Below are positions 14,201 to 26,100 of a DNA stretch of 64,000 nucleotides, piece by piece; within the stretch, counting starts at the first letter, position 1; each line of letters begins with the position of its first letter. Position numbers and translations under genes: made by a program. Source of the stretch: Atopsyche davidsoni (lineage: Eukaryota > Arthropoda > Insecta > Trichoptera > Hydrobiosidae); contig JAILWY010000016.1 of NCBI GenBank assembly GCA_022113835.1, positions 3,262,501 through 3,326,500 on the forward strand. Direction: 5' to 3'. Under the pieces are notes generated by a model that was not told the origin of the DNA, did not search any database, and worked only from the letters and a program-made list of their open reading frames with translations.

Positions 14201-15380
14201 AGAAGCACATAAAAACATTCAAAAAATACAATTGTAACCAGAGTGTAACTATAAATATATTTTAAACTAAATTTGAAAATAAAAGTCACAAGGAACCCAT
14301 TAACATAAGTATGAAATAGTTTATGGGTTGGAATTCTTTGAGTTTTGTGTTTTTCTTTGAATTATAAAAATAATGTATACAAACGTTTCACTTTATCACA
14401 AAAATATTTAACTCAAAGCTATTTTCGAATATTCATATCAGTTTATAAAAAACAAGTCCACCGCGTAACTGTTGAACCTTTCGCAAATAACATCGCGTGC
14501 CATTAATGGCTTATGAGGTTTCCGAGGCATAAAATATCAAAATGAATATATTATTCGGGGAAATCAAACGCAATGGGAGCAATCAATTAAGCGAATTGAA
14601 TATAAAATAACCGACACAATTAACTTGGAACAATACTCACGCTTAATCTTGTCTTGGGAATGTTTTTTTTATTTCCGGAGCTTTCTTACAAAGCTGCGGC
14701 CTTACCGCAGAGCTTAAAACTTTACGATCTGGCGAATAGTTTAAATTTAAAACTTAACACAATAAAAACTTGTTAACAATGAAAAAAATTGGCTTCTGCC
14801 AAACGCAAAGTAATTTTTTTTTATTAATAATGGGTTCCATAAGATTTTGCGCTAGTACTATGAAATGTTGCAAAAATTCTCTTAGTGCTTTAAAAAAAAG
14901 GTTTTTTTTTTATTTGATGGTTAAACAAAAAAAGGGTTTTTAATTCAACATTGGGGAAGGACGTCCTCGCACCTGCGTTTGTAACTCAATTAGGACAAAA
15001 ATTTGAACAATTTTCCGCAAGGAAACACATGACCTTTGCGTGTTTTATACAAATCTGAGGACCACTAACACAAAGGCTCATTAAATTTCAAACTTTGTCC
15101 GTACAAATATTAATTGCATGAAATTTAATACGATTACAACTTCCTCGGTGAAATTATTATTCCACTGTGAATTTAGATTTATCTCTTTCGTGAAATGTAA
15201 AGTTTTTGATTACAAAGATTTTATGTGAAGTTTTTTTGGTTTTAAATAATTATTTTCAATAGTGAGAGAAGAAATTCTATATAGAAATATTATGAATATC
15301 GGCTTCAATTAATTAGGAAAAAAAACGTATTGCCAACAAAATGTTTATTCAAATGAAAATATGACGACCAAAGAAAGAAT
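9346..15380. other. AT-rich DNA without recognisable gene
   Basis: No gene could be supported. Patches with lower AT at 10240-10470, 10780-10950, 11500-11800 and 14450-14740 were examined. None shows a domain or a good splice pair, although 11625-11813 and 11567-11785 are open on opposite strands. Confidence 0.5.
11209..11263. repeat. (TA)n microsatellite
   Basis: Uninterrupted alternating TA for about 55 bp. Its length is likely to vary between individuals and assemblies. Confidence 0.95.
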
Positions 15381-15386
15381 CATCAT

Positions 15387-15825
15387 CATCATCATCAAGC
15401 ACCATTGAGAGCAAACGTTTTTTTTTAATATGCATCTCTCATGAAGGTATCCGTATCATTCATAATATTCATTGATAATTTTAGTATTGTGATTTTAAAT
15501 GACATATTTTACTTTGATAATTTGTATGCAAAAAAAATAATTATTGAACATTTTTCGTACGGCTGAAATTTAAACAAACGAATATTTTTAAAAAAAAATC
15601 TATGTACGAGTATTTACTGTCTTACCTCAGTGTAAAAACATCATCAAACGCCATTGAGAGCGAACGTTTTTTTTTATTTGCATCTCCCTGAAGGTATCCG
15701 TATTTTTCATAATATGCATTGATGATTTTAATATTGTGATTTTAAATGACATATTTTACTTAAATAATTATTGAACATTTTTCGTAAGGCTAAAATTTAA
15801 ATAAACGAATATTAAAAAAAAAAAA
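15387..15825 (+). repeat. Direct duplication of a ~200-bp segment, period about 250 bp
   Basis: The copy from about 15387 and the copy from about 15637 share the blocks ccattgagagc, gaaggtatccgtat, attgtgattttaaatgacat and attattgaacatttttcgta in the same order. They have drifted and carry indels, with an A-run at the end of each. The first copy is preceded by a short (atc)n tract. Confidence 0.85.
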
Positions 15826-15869
15826 AAAAAGTGTATAAAGGTATTTTTGAAAATTTTAATTATATTCCC

Positions 15870-15942
15870 CGGAAGCAGCGAGCGTTGAACCCTCGACCGC
15901 CCGCTCGACAAGCCGCGGTGCTGCCGCTGCACCACTCGAGAC
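15870..15942 (-). repeat. tRNA-like sequence, probable SINE head or tRNA pseudogene
   Basis: On the minus strand, GAGTGGTGCAGCGGCAGC resembles an A box and GAGGGTTCAACGC a B box, about 35-40 bases apart, in a strongly GC-rich patch (15870-16120). The stems are not good enough to call a functional tRNA. A tRNA-derived SINE, or a relic of one, is the likely explanation. The plus-strand open frame across it (15831-16271) is probably spurious. Confidence 0.45.
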
Positions 15943-16129
15943 CCACTCCGGCCGGCGATAATCCGGATTGCATTTGGCCGGTGCAAGCCGCCGGAGGTCC
16001 CACCTTATTAAATGCGGATGAATTCCGAGAGCTTTTCCGGTCGGTCGCCGGGCGGAAAGGCGGAGCCGCCACGGGAAACTCGCCCTTCGTGCCCTCGCGC
16101 AAAGCTCCCATTTGGCGTGTCCGTTTGCA

Positions 16130-18520
16130 GAAATGTTATTTATTATGTATTTCGCAGTGCTGCTTCAGCTATTTCAAGTGGTTTAATTATTTTCAGAGAG
16201 GTGCTTTTTCAATTTTTTTTTTTTCGTTGTTTTTGTTTTCGCGGTTATCTGCCTGTTCTAAAACGAAATGATTATTCCTACAAGCACAAGTCTGGTGTGC
16301 ATATATAATTTTAATTATAATTGAATTCTACGTTCGGTTTCATGTATTATATACAATCCGAACAAAACGATAAATTTTCACAGATAATTTGAACATTCCG
16401 AAACAATACGCTTGTTTACAGGACTTTAATAATGAATACAAAGCTTTTATAAAATGCGAAACAAGGCTGCGATTAATAAGAACAATAAAAACCAATGCGG
16501 TGGAAATTTATCCATAAACATTATACATATATAATTTGAAAAATATACAAGTATTGATGTTTTATAAGAAAATTATTCTCTTAAATCCCTTATACACTTA
16601 ATATGCATGATTTTTAAATGTATTTGTTAATTTCTCACAATAATCACAGATTAAATTTTTTTGTATTTTAATAGCTTTATTTTTCTTTACAACAAAACAA
16701 TCGATCCCGTTCTAGGTACAGTATCAATATTTTTATAAATTATGACTAAGCTTCTATTATCTTCCCTAATCATCTTATATTCGCGCAGAAGTATACAAGT
16801 AATATTTATAATGAGGCGTTCCTAACCTCGAAGTCCTCGGTGAGTTAAAAATGAATATTTAAGCTGCTTGATCCCTGGAGATCCCTTTCAGACAACTCAG
16901 TCTCAGCAAATGCCCTCGGGAGGGTGGGGGAGGATGTGGTCCAGGCCTCGGGGTAATCTGGCAAGGGATGGCCACCCTGACTTATTATGACCGACGATTG
17001 TCTCTATTGCACTACGTTTCGTGAATTTCAACAACGGCAAAATAAAATTTCATACTTTTACCCACAAAATCAGATATCAGAGCATTTCTTGATATTTAAA
17101 AAAAATTACAAAATTAAGTGTAAATTATCTGATGATTAATTAATTAAATTGCTAAGAATATTTCACGGTTGAAACGCTTGGGGGAAATTTTTAAATAACA
17201 AGTTTTTAAGTGAAAATAAATGGTCTTTCCACTCCAAAGTACGAATGCAGTACATTTTTAAGCATCCAGGTTTCTTCTTATCTAAACTTACAAAAACTTT
17301 GCTGAATATTCAAGGACCTCGAAGTGAAATGTTGTACATAACGCTACTGGCGTGGTTCTGTGAAGTTCTCAGTTCTCTTCTGTGAAGAATTTCTTAGTAA
17401 ATTCTTATTTTTCTTGCTCTTGCAATCTTAAATTGTTGAACTTTCTTGGTGGATTTTTTTTAAATTCTGCCACTTACATTTTATTTCTATAAGTGATTTA
17501 CCTTACTTTAAATTCTTGATAGCATACGCCAGATAAAATAATTTGTCCTGTTGACATTTGTGTTGTTTATAATGACGGGAGTGGTATGTAGAATACCACA
17601 TTTTCTGTTTAGTTTATTAAATATTTTTTATTACTCACCCCTATTTATAATGGGTATGTCCTATAAATGTGATATTGTATGTCTGAATGATATTAATACA
17701 AGGGTTTTTTCTTATTTTTTTATTAAATTCATCTATTTTTAAATTTATGTTATAATGGTTTTTTAATAATATAGTTGAATTTTAATTTTTAATTTGTGAG
17801 AAAAAAGTTGCTTGAATTACAATAAGCAAATAAATTGAAAAAATGTTTATACTACAGTAACTTTTATTATTTTTTTTTCATTGTAAGAAATCATTAAAAA
17901 CAAAAAAAATTATTTTACATTTTTCAGAAGAAATAAACGTGCTATTAACATAAATATATAAAGCCTCCATAGTATTCACTTTATAAAACATTTTTATGAT
18001 TTCCTTAATAATTGAAAGCAGCAAAAAGAACACGTGGATCCTTTATAATTATTTCCTAGAAATAAATAATTTTACAGCCTGTTATTTTCGAAAAACGTCC
18101 ATGGACATTGATTGACTTTTGAAATTGAAATTGGTTTGGCGTTTAATAGGAATTTTCTTAGTATTTGAAACGAAAGAGTTCATCTCTTGAAATAAAGATG
18201 TGACCTTAAGCGTCTCTAAGGGCGTCCATTGAAACTTGCACAGGCGTCAAATTGATCTTAAAGTTTATTTTCATGATTTAAAAAAAACCTTAATTCGTTT
18301 CTTAATAAATGTACGATTTTCTTTCTCTATCGTTACACAATATTTTTTGCTCTTGTCAATTTAAGACGATTGGTTTATAAAAATATTTTACACGTACCAA
18401 TTTTTGGATTGCAAGCCTAACATTAATTTTTGGTTTGATTTAGGGTAGGCTGTATTTATAAATATACTACATTTATTATTCTTTTTTGTTTTTTTGTCTT
18501 AAAACCCAAGCCAAAGAGTA
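16130..18520. other. AT-rich DNA without recognisable gene
   Basis: No supported gene. A GC-richer patch at about 16860-16990 (tctcagcaaatgccctcggg and following) was not identified. Confidence 0.55.
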
Positions 18521-18522
18521 TC

Positions 18523-18935
18523 TTCTTCTTCTGTTGCCTCTTCTCATAGAAGGTCGATGATCATTTCCTGGAATATGTCTCTATCCTGGGCCAGTCTCAC
18601 CAATCCGGCTGCACTTCCGATCTCCAGCCACTGGAGCTAATTCCGCATCCACGTGAACTTCCTTCTTCTAATGCCCCTTTTTCCTTCGATTTTTCCTTGG
18701 ATAATCAGCTGGAGGATGCCATACTCATTGCTTCGAAAAATGTAGCCAAAATAGAGAGTCAAGAGTTTCCTTTCTATACGCATTCTGTGAAAGACTCTTT
18801 CGTTTGTGACGCGGTCAACCCATGGTATTTTAAGGATTCTCATATACAGCCACATTATGTCGCCTCAATTCTTCGCATAATTGCTGTCTTGAGTGTCCAG
18901 GCTTCAAATCCATTAAGAATAACTGAGACGACATA
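18523..18935 (-). pseudogene. Non-LTR retrotransposon ORF2 C-terminal remnant
   Basis: The minus-strand frame 18855-18637 encodes ILKIPWVDRVTNERVFHRM and then LLTLYFGYIFRSNEYGILQL and GKIEGKRGIRRRKFTWMRN. This is the C-terminal region after the reverse-transcriptase domain that is typical of widespread animal non-LTR elements (RI-PWTDRVTNEEVLRR, a G-I/RG-Y-LLQLI-QGKI core, GKRxxGRRxxSWLRNLR). Flanking pieces continue the similarity in other frames, so the copy is frameshifted, 5'-truncated and dead. No reverse-transcriptase core is present. Confidence 0.85.
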
Positions 18936-19285
18936 ACATTAAGTGAATTTCAAGGTTATACCTCTTGAACATAGTATTTTCTTCAAATTATTGAATGTAC
19001 TGTGTGTTGTCTCAATCCTCACTTTAATAACTCACAATGTATGACACGAAATAAATGTGATTAATCACGACATTACCATTAACAATGCTTAGTAACGTTT
19101 TAAAATATATTTCATAGGAAGTTATACACATATATATATATTTGCTTTCAACGTTTTTTCTTCGTGCGGTTTTGTTATGACATCTGATTTTTTTGTTGTC
19201 ATCCCAAGTTAGAAACGCTTAAGCTTGCCGGCACATTTCGTGTACCTCTCGTCTCTGGCAAGTGGCACAGTGGTGTGGGGTTAGG

Positions 19286-19350
19286 TATAGGGATGCAGGG
19301 GTGCAGGGGTGCAGGGGTGCAGGGGTGTAGGGGTGTAGGGGTACGGGGGT
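19286..19350. repeat. 10-bp GC-rich minisatellite
   Basis: About six to seven tandem copies of a ggggtgcagg-type unit that decay to ggggtgtagg and ggggtacgg, inside a GC-rich patch (19220-19440). The minus-strand Pro/Thr-rich frame (repeated LHPCTPAP) is a by-product of the repeat. Confidence 0.85.
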
Positions 19351-19707
19351 GCTGGGGATTATCGGATATTCCACTCCACCGACGCCGGCCCTGGCGACTC
19401 GCAAACTTGACGCCCTGAGGGTCTACGCGATGCTGTTCTGCTGCAAGGCCTAGGAAAACAATTAAAAACGCTTTACAGCACTTGAATAAATACATATATA
19501 TATAAATATAAATATGCACTTCAGGTCTGATTATATGAAGCATACGTGAAGAAGTAGTGTAAGCCATACAACTGTGTAAAAAAATCATTTGAATACTCCT
19601 TGAGAGTTACGTGGCCCTGTGCTCCACTTATGGTGTCTTGGTTGTACGAAGATTAAGTGGCCTAATTAAATTATTCAAGAAGAATTATATATATATATAT
19701 ATATATG

Positions 19708-19933
19708 TAATGATAACAGTACCGTTATATTTTGTCTTCACTTTGAGTTTATTACTAACTTTACTTTATCTCTAAACAAGTTTAGTGATGCATCTGATGA
19801 TGACCCGGTGTATTGGGTCGAAACTAGTAATGCAAATAATTTTAATAAACTCAAAGTGAAGACAAAATACAAAGGTAATGTTATCATTATAATAATTCAT
19901 CTTCACGAATCAAATGCCTTGTCCCTCAACAAG
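19708..19933 (+). mobile_element. Short Penelope-like (hammerhead-bearing) element with target duplication
   Basis: A 226-bp insertion starts taatgataac and ends atcaaatgccttgtccctca plus acaag. It is flanked by aattatatatg (19934-19944) and an expanded form of the same sequence on the left (19683-19707). Its right half holds a hammerhead ribozyme (19789-19834). Its left half is a truncated inverted copy of the right half (shared cttcactttgagtttatta). This agrees with Penelope-like retroelements, whose terminal repeats carry type I hammerheads and are often flanked by inverted partial copies. A related insertion is at 45479-45721. There is no coding sequence. It sits inside the repeat family also seen at 9.2-9.35 kb. 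Confidence 0.75.
19789..19834 (+). ncRNA. Type I hammerhead ribozyme, near-complete
   Basis: Stem I is TGCAT (19789-19793) with ATGCA (19830-19834). The core CTGATGA is at 19794-19800. Stem II is GACCC/GGGTC (19802-19806 and 19815-19819) with an 8-nt loop. GAAA is at 19820-19823. A very short stem III (AC, loop TA, GT) precedes the predicted cleavage after 19829. All core bases are present. The one unusual point is an extra U (19801) between the core and stem II, also found in the second copy. Short stem III is typical of hammerheads in Penelope-like elements. Confidence 0.78.
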
Positions 19934-20012
19934 AATTATATATGTCTATTTTGTGGATTGAACATCAATCAAGTGCGTTTTAATTACCTATACAGGTTTA
20001 TATTACTTACTA

Positions 20013-20130
20013 ATATGATTAGCCACATTTTTTTACACAATGAAAACATCCTACACAAGTCACGATGATATATTTCTGAGAGTATCTTTAAATCATTTTC
20101 GATGTGTGAAAAAATGTGCCTAATCATATC
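20013..20130. repeat. Diverged hairpin repeat, second copy of the 9.2-kb family
   Basis: The left arm (atatgattagccacattttt) pairs with the right arm ending aaaaaatgtgcctaatcata, with several mismatches and a longer loop than at 9189-9284. The preceding block (tatgtctattttgtgg and atcaatcaagtgcgtttt at 19940-19985) matches the inverted flank at 9300-9345. Confidence 0.8.
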
Positions 20131-23100
20131 AAAAAGAATTAGTATTTAGCAATTCGTTGTTTTTATAATAAATAGTTCATTTTCAGAAAACGATTAACAG
20201 AGAACCGTTTTTTTATGTACGAGTTTTCTGTTATTCTCTGCCTATAAAAGTTAATAATGCTATCTGTACGTGTTTTATTACTATCGTTTGGCATTAAAAA
20301 GATAATAAATTAAAATATAAATGTATTTATATATTGTTTTGATTCAAATAATTTTGGTATTTCTTCTTATCAATCTAAACATTAAAACGTCTATTTTATA
20401 AAATATCTAGAAATTCAGGGTTTGCGCTGGTTTTTCTGTGTTTATGAAGCTTTTATATTTTTCCTTGTCTCGCTATTACCGAAAACTCTACGGACAAAAC
20501 CCAATGTTTTCTTGAATAACACTTGAGCCTTCATATTTTCAGAAAGCTAGAGGACGCTGTGAAAACACTACCTTTGCGCTGAAAACGTTCATCGCAGAAT
20601 GTCAATAGATAATATTTTACTACCCATGTCTTAAGCAGGCACAAGGTTGTATATATTTCCTAAACTAAGTTCTAAAATTTATGAAATGTTCACTTGTAGA
20701 AATAGCGATAGTCTTGAAACATAAGTGAATTGAATGCATACGTAATATTTTGATGAATATTCTCGTGGGAAATGTTTTTATAAGATTCTGTCTTCAGAAC
20801 AAGCCAAGACAGTTTTTTAAATAGATCTTAAACCAAATAGACTTTTTCTTATAAAAGTCCTGTTCTATCTATTATTTTTATATAAGCGTTCAATGAGAGG
20901 TTTGCCAAGTATGTGGAGGTACAAAATATATTTAAAAAAAAAAAATTAAATACGACCAACTGCACTGCAATAGGACGTTTTCAGTTTTCTAATATGTGCC
21001 TTATTTTGCGTAAGTTTTTTAAATAATAATATAAGAAATAAGCCTTGGTGGAACTGTTAGGTTCTATTGTGTTTCATGGAGGTTATAGCTTAGATTGAAT
21101 ATGTATATTGTTATCAAAATGCTTCGTTTTATTATTTCAACTTTTTTTGAAACTCAAAGCAAAAACTCATATCGGTTTTCGGTATCAATTTATTAAAATA
21201 ACATAAATTGAGTAAAACGAGTTTTTTCCCATTATATCATGCAAATCACAGGCGAATAAACATGTTTGAAATCTACGTTAAGCATTTCCTTTGCTATCTA
21301 TATTCATTTTTTTTTCATTTTTCTCCGCTTCGTTGTTATGTAAGGAGCCGTTTAATTCCCTTCTGATTTGTATCTCCGGCACAAAAGAATCAAGGGAAGT
21401 CATGTAATGTGAATTTATTTTTCATGAGATTAATGGACGAGCTGAAAAAAATATTAACGAGTTCCATTCGCTATTCCTTTGTCCGAATTAATGACAGATC
21501 TCATTTTCTTCCGTTTGAAAATAACCTTTTGAATTGTTGTTACGTTAATTGTGAACATGGTTTTTTGTTCACGTGGATCTTGGGTATTGTTAAAATTTAA
21601 ACCACGTTGAAAGTTGAGATCTTTATTCATCAGACTACTATGAATTCAGTTTTCGTGAGATCGATGGGTGAGCTTAAAAAAAAATTTTTTTACCTGAATT
21701 GGGGACAAATTTCATTTCTTCTGTTTGAAATAATTGTTGTAACGTTATTTGACATATATCTGCACTTTTTTTCAAAGCTTATTACTGAAAGTTAAAATTT
21801 TTATTCATCGCAATCCACATATGTGCAACTTTATACGAACAGATCCTATTTTTAGGGTGATAACATAAGATTTGAAATACTGTGTAAATACTTCTTATTA
21901 AATCAAACTTACGCTGATTTTAGTAATTTATTTATAAATAATAAATGCCATTTTTTCGAAACATTTTGTAGTTATACGATATAATCAATTTCATCACTAA
22001 CTTTGGACACAAAAAAAGTTAAAAGCACTACTATTACTACAAACGTATTTATTAATAAAATTGTATATGTGATTACTTGCAACGCAATTTATTTCGTCGA
22101 GAAATACCATAATTTCTGGGTTTCAATTGTTACTTTAATTTCAGTCAATTTTTATTATAAAATAAATCATTATATTTACATCTAAGTTAATAGTTAAAAT
22201 ATCTTCATAATCATAACATGTTTATAATCCTTGCGCAATGCATAAACTTTATTTTCTTCCCACTAAATACTTTAAAACGTGAAAGATAAAATTATTAATC
22301 AGAGTTAGAATAAATAATATAAAATTGCGATCAAAATTAATATATCAATATGGTAAATTATTCTTGTAATAATCTTTAAGCTGGAAAATTATTTTTTTAT
22401 TTATTACTGGCGTAATATGTTATGTGACAGCAATATATATTTTTTTAATAATAACGAAGAAAACCCCTTCTAAAGGCTTTTCTTTATTGTAATAAATTAT
22501 TGAAGTTTATATATTTTTCATAAAATCTGTTATTAAATACGTCTGCAGTATATATTGGTCCAATGGGTCAGTGGTCACAGTAATAGGGCTTTGTAAGGTT
22601 AACCCCAAGAACTTGAATCTTAAACCCAAACCCGTCTCTCGTTACATTTATAACGAAGTTGTATTTCTCAAGAAGCTTAATATATTATATAATAAAAGTT
22701 CACAGCCATTAACGAAACTTAACAGATATTTGTAACAGGATTATTTTTTAAAAATCTGTGGTATTTTAAAATAATGCAAAGTCTGATTTGAATAACATTT
22801 AGCTTTGTCCTCAGTAATGATCTGCTGAAAAAGATTTTATACAAAAAATGCGGTCTCATTTCGGTGAGAAAAAAAGGTTCCAGTAGAGTGAATGGTAAAA
22901 GCAACGTACGCCCTTATTTTGTGAGGGAGCTTTTCACAGTTCATCCCTTGTTGATTTTGTGAAAAGTGGTTCTTGATAACAATGGAAGTTGACCCCAACC
23001 TGTGGATAACATAAGAATTGTTTGCTGCACCCTAATAAAATGTAAATAAAGCATTTTAATACGGTTTCGAAACCTTCAGAAAATATATTGTTGAATAAAA

Positions 23101-26100
23101 TAGTTAAATAAAATTATATTTGACAGTTAAATACATACAATTTAAACTTTTTAAATTAGATTTTCAGTATGTAAATATATATTATAAATAGTTCAGCTGC
23201 CTCCTTGCTTCTGCTTCTAGGGTCATTCTTAGAGAAAATTATAAAAATAATAATATATTCAATGCAAATAATTTTTGTTAGTATATTTAAAAATCGACGT
23301 GCCATTTAACTATAAAATATTCGTACCAAAGTCGAATACTTATTTTTATTTGTTTATTTAAACCTTACATCTACCTAAACGAGTTCGTTTGTATAATTTA
23401 AATATTTGATTCAAGTTAACTCAAATTTAAATATAAAAAAATATTTTTAAAACAGAAAATAAAATTTTATTTTGCTTTTTCATATTGGCAATGCATCTTT
23501 GAGCTCCTGTTTGAAGAGAAGACTGTCTCTTTGCTTCAGGTTTTTCATCGGATATAAGTCACATGTTTACCATTTCTCTAGCATCTCGTACACTTTGAAA
23601 GTAATATATCATAGGAGACAGAAAACTTAGACAATATGACTTCCGGCGCATGCTATGGCTGGTCAAAACTGTGTCGTTATTTCAAAATAGGGCACATGCT
23701 TGTGTCAATACCAGGCAAATATTAAATTTAAAACTGTTTACAAATAAATAAATAGATATATATATATAATACAAACTACACTACAGTAAACTTCAATGAG
23801 ATGTACATTTTATAAAAGCCCATTTCCCATAAAACACTTCGTTGAATTCAGGTCAAATCTTTAAGAGAAATTGAATATCAAAACCACTTTTAAAACGAAG
23901 AAAATACTTTTCCCTTTATATGGCATTCAAAACTTTATAGATAGTAAAATTCAATTTAATACGTTGATAGTATTGGTTTGAATATTTATAGGTATTTGCT
24001 TCTGCCCCATTTTTTGCATACAACTTATCAATATGAACATTTAAAAATTATCATCATGATGGGAATCTTGTTTTGAAAAACTATTTTCAGGCAACATTAT
24101 TTCTTGTATCTTTTTAAACTGTAATTTTAAAATAATAGATATCTTAGTCGTGTTACTAAGCTCATATCGACAAGCTCAAAAAATAAAATATCATATAATT
24201 ATTATGTGTAACTATCAGATAATTAACTTAAAAAATTGAACTTTGGACCGTGTTCAAGAGATATTTATTATTTTTTATCTAGCTGCATTTGTGACATACA
24301 TTTCGGTGCATTCTTCCCATCAATATTCTATAGGGGTAAGAAAGTCTTCGAGGATAGGACAGAGAATATATTTTTATTCCTGAAACGTATTTTACTGAAC
24401 ACTGTCTGGTGTGTAGTGCATTTGACTTTTAGTTTATCACATTTCAAGACATTCGTAGTGTAAAGTGTCATGGCCGTCTGATACGGTTGATGTTAGTGGA
24501 AATTCAATATTCGAGCTCATGCAGTTTGTAGTGCTCTCATGTCATGGGATTTTCTCCTTAACGCCAACCCTGTCGTACAAGTCAATATGCATAAGACACG
24601 AGCTCCACTTTTTCTACTGAAAATTCGTTTACAATTCAAATGACCTTGAGAAATTCACGGAAGGAAAGAACAAACATTAAAAAAAAATTAATACATTTTT
24701 ATTTTTTCTCCTTCTGGTCTCGTAATTAATATTTTTAACAACATATCATGAACCACAAATATAGTACATATAAAATTTAACCAATTATTTTTCATAGGAA
24801 ATAGAAATCAAGCGCAAAAGCTCCACGTAATTCAATTTATAAGAGCATTCATATTAATCACATGCATATAACCAAAACCTCAGTTTTCGAAACAGTCTTG
24901 AATAACGCGCTAAAGTTTAAGATGAAATCCTCCAACCTGTTATTGTTTTGCTAGGTTCTCGGAAAGTTAATGCATTCACACAGCTTCCAAGTCGGTGAAT
25001 GTTTCGCAAAGTCAATTTAAAGCTTAATTGTTTTTCACAAAAGTGACTCAAAAATAGGCTGCAGAATAAAACGTTTAACCTGAAATAGCACATAATTTAA
25101 TAAAACTTATAACACTGTCGTATTAAATCTCCGATAATTAGTAACTTTGCGAAATCGAGCAGAACTTTGCTAATCATTATTACTCTAACTAACCGGAAAT
25201 ATCAAGCAGTCTACTTTTATTTTATACCTGTAAAAATTGCTCAGCTTTTACAATTGCAGAAGTTTCCATCTAGCAGGTATAAACCAAATTCACAAGGGAA
25301 GTTGCTCAATTAAAGGTACCGGTTTTCAAAGAAAAGCGAAGCTCTTTTAAACTCATTCTTGAGATAAATAGTTAGAACTGGAACATTGAACAACTACTAA
25401 TAGTATTTACTTTTTCAGTAGCTTTTTAGCAGCATTCTGTAGAAACTAAATAAAAAAGATTTAGTGCTTAAAGTTAGGTTATTTTAAGTATCACTAAAAG
25501 TCTGTTTATTATTTGGCAAGCCATCATCAAATCTGCATTGAATGATCATAATTTGCGGCCTTATATAATATAGAAAAAAATTATGTATTCAACGAATGTT
25601 GACCCTATAATTGATGGTTTGATTGGTGAATTTATATTTTGATTCGAAACTGAAACGTGAACATCAAATACCGACTTTATTGAATAATATCTTTAAACTT
25701 TACACCGTCCCGGTAAATTATTCACGTGAATATATTGGAATTTCCAATTCGCGGAATTTATATCAATTTATATGTTTGATCAGTGAATTCACTGCTGTAT
25801 CCGAGCACGTTCTCTCGCAAAAAACGTTTCATACCGAAAACTTGCTTTGTTAAGCTAACAAATTGTCAATATATGGCTTTAAAACAAACTCACAAATATG
25901 AAATATATAAACGATTGAAGGAATACTAAAAAATATTACAAAAATTTTATTTATCGGTGGTATTCTTGAGAAAATTTCAGTGTGTACAGAATTTTTGTTA
26001 TTTTTTTATACATATGCTTATTTTATATATATTCAGTATATATTATATACACATAATAAAATTTGCATTACAATAATAGGCAGTCCTTTATTACACCATT

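Noticed and set aside
15831..16271. 146-codon + strand open frame in a GC-rich patch
   Set aside because: Starts inside an A-run and duplicated repeat, crosses tRNA-like boxes and is open on both strands, as expected in GC-rich non-coding DNA.
19199..19588. 129-codon minus-strand frame with Pro/Thr repeats
   Set aside because: The repeat HPCTPAPL comes from the 10-bp minisatellite. The flanks have no similarity to a protein.
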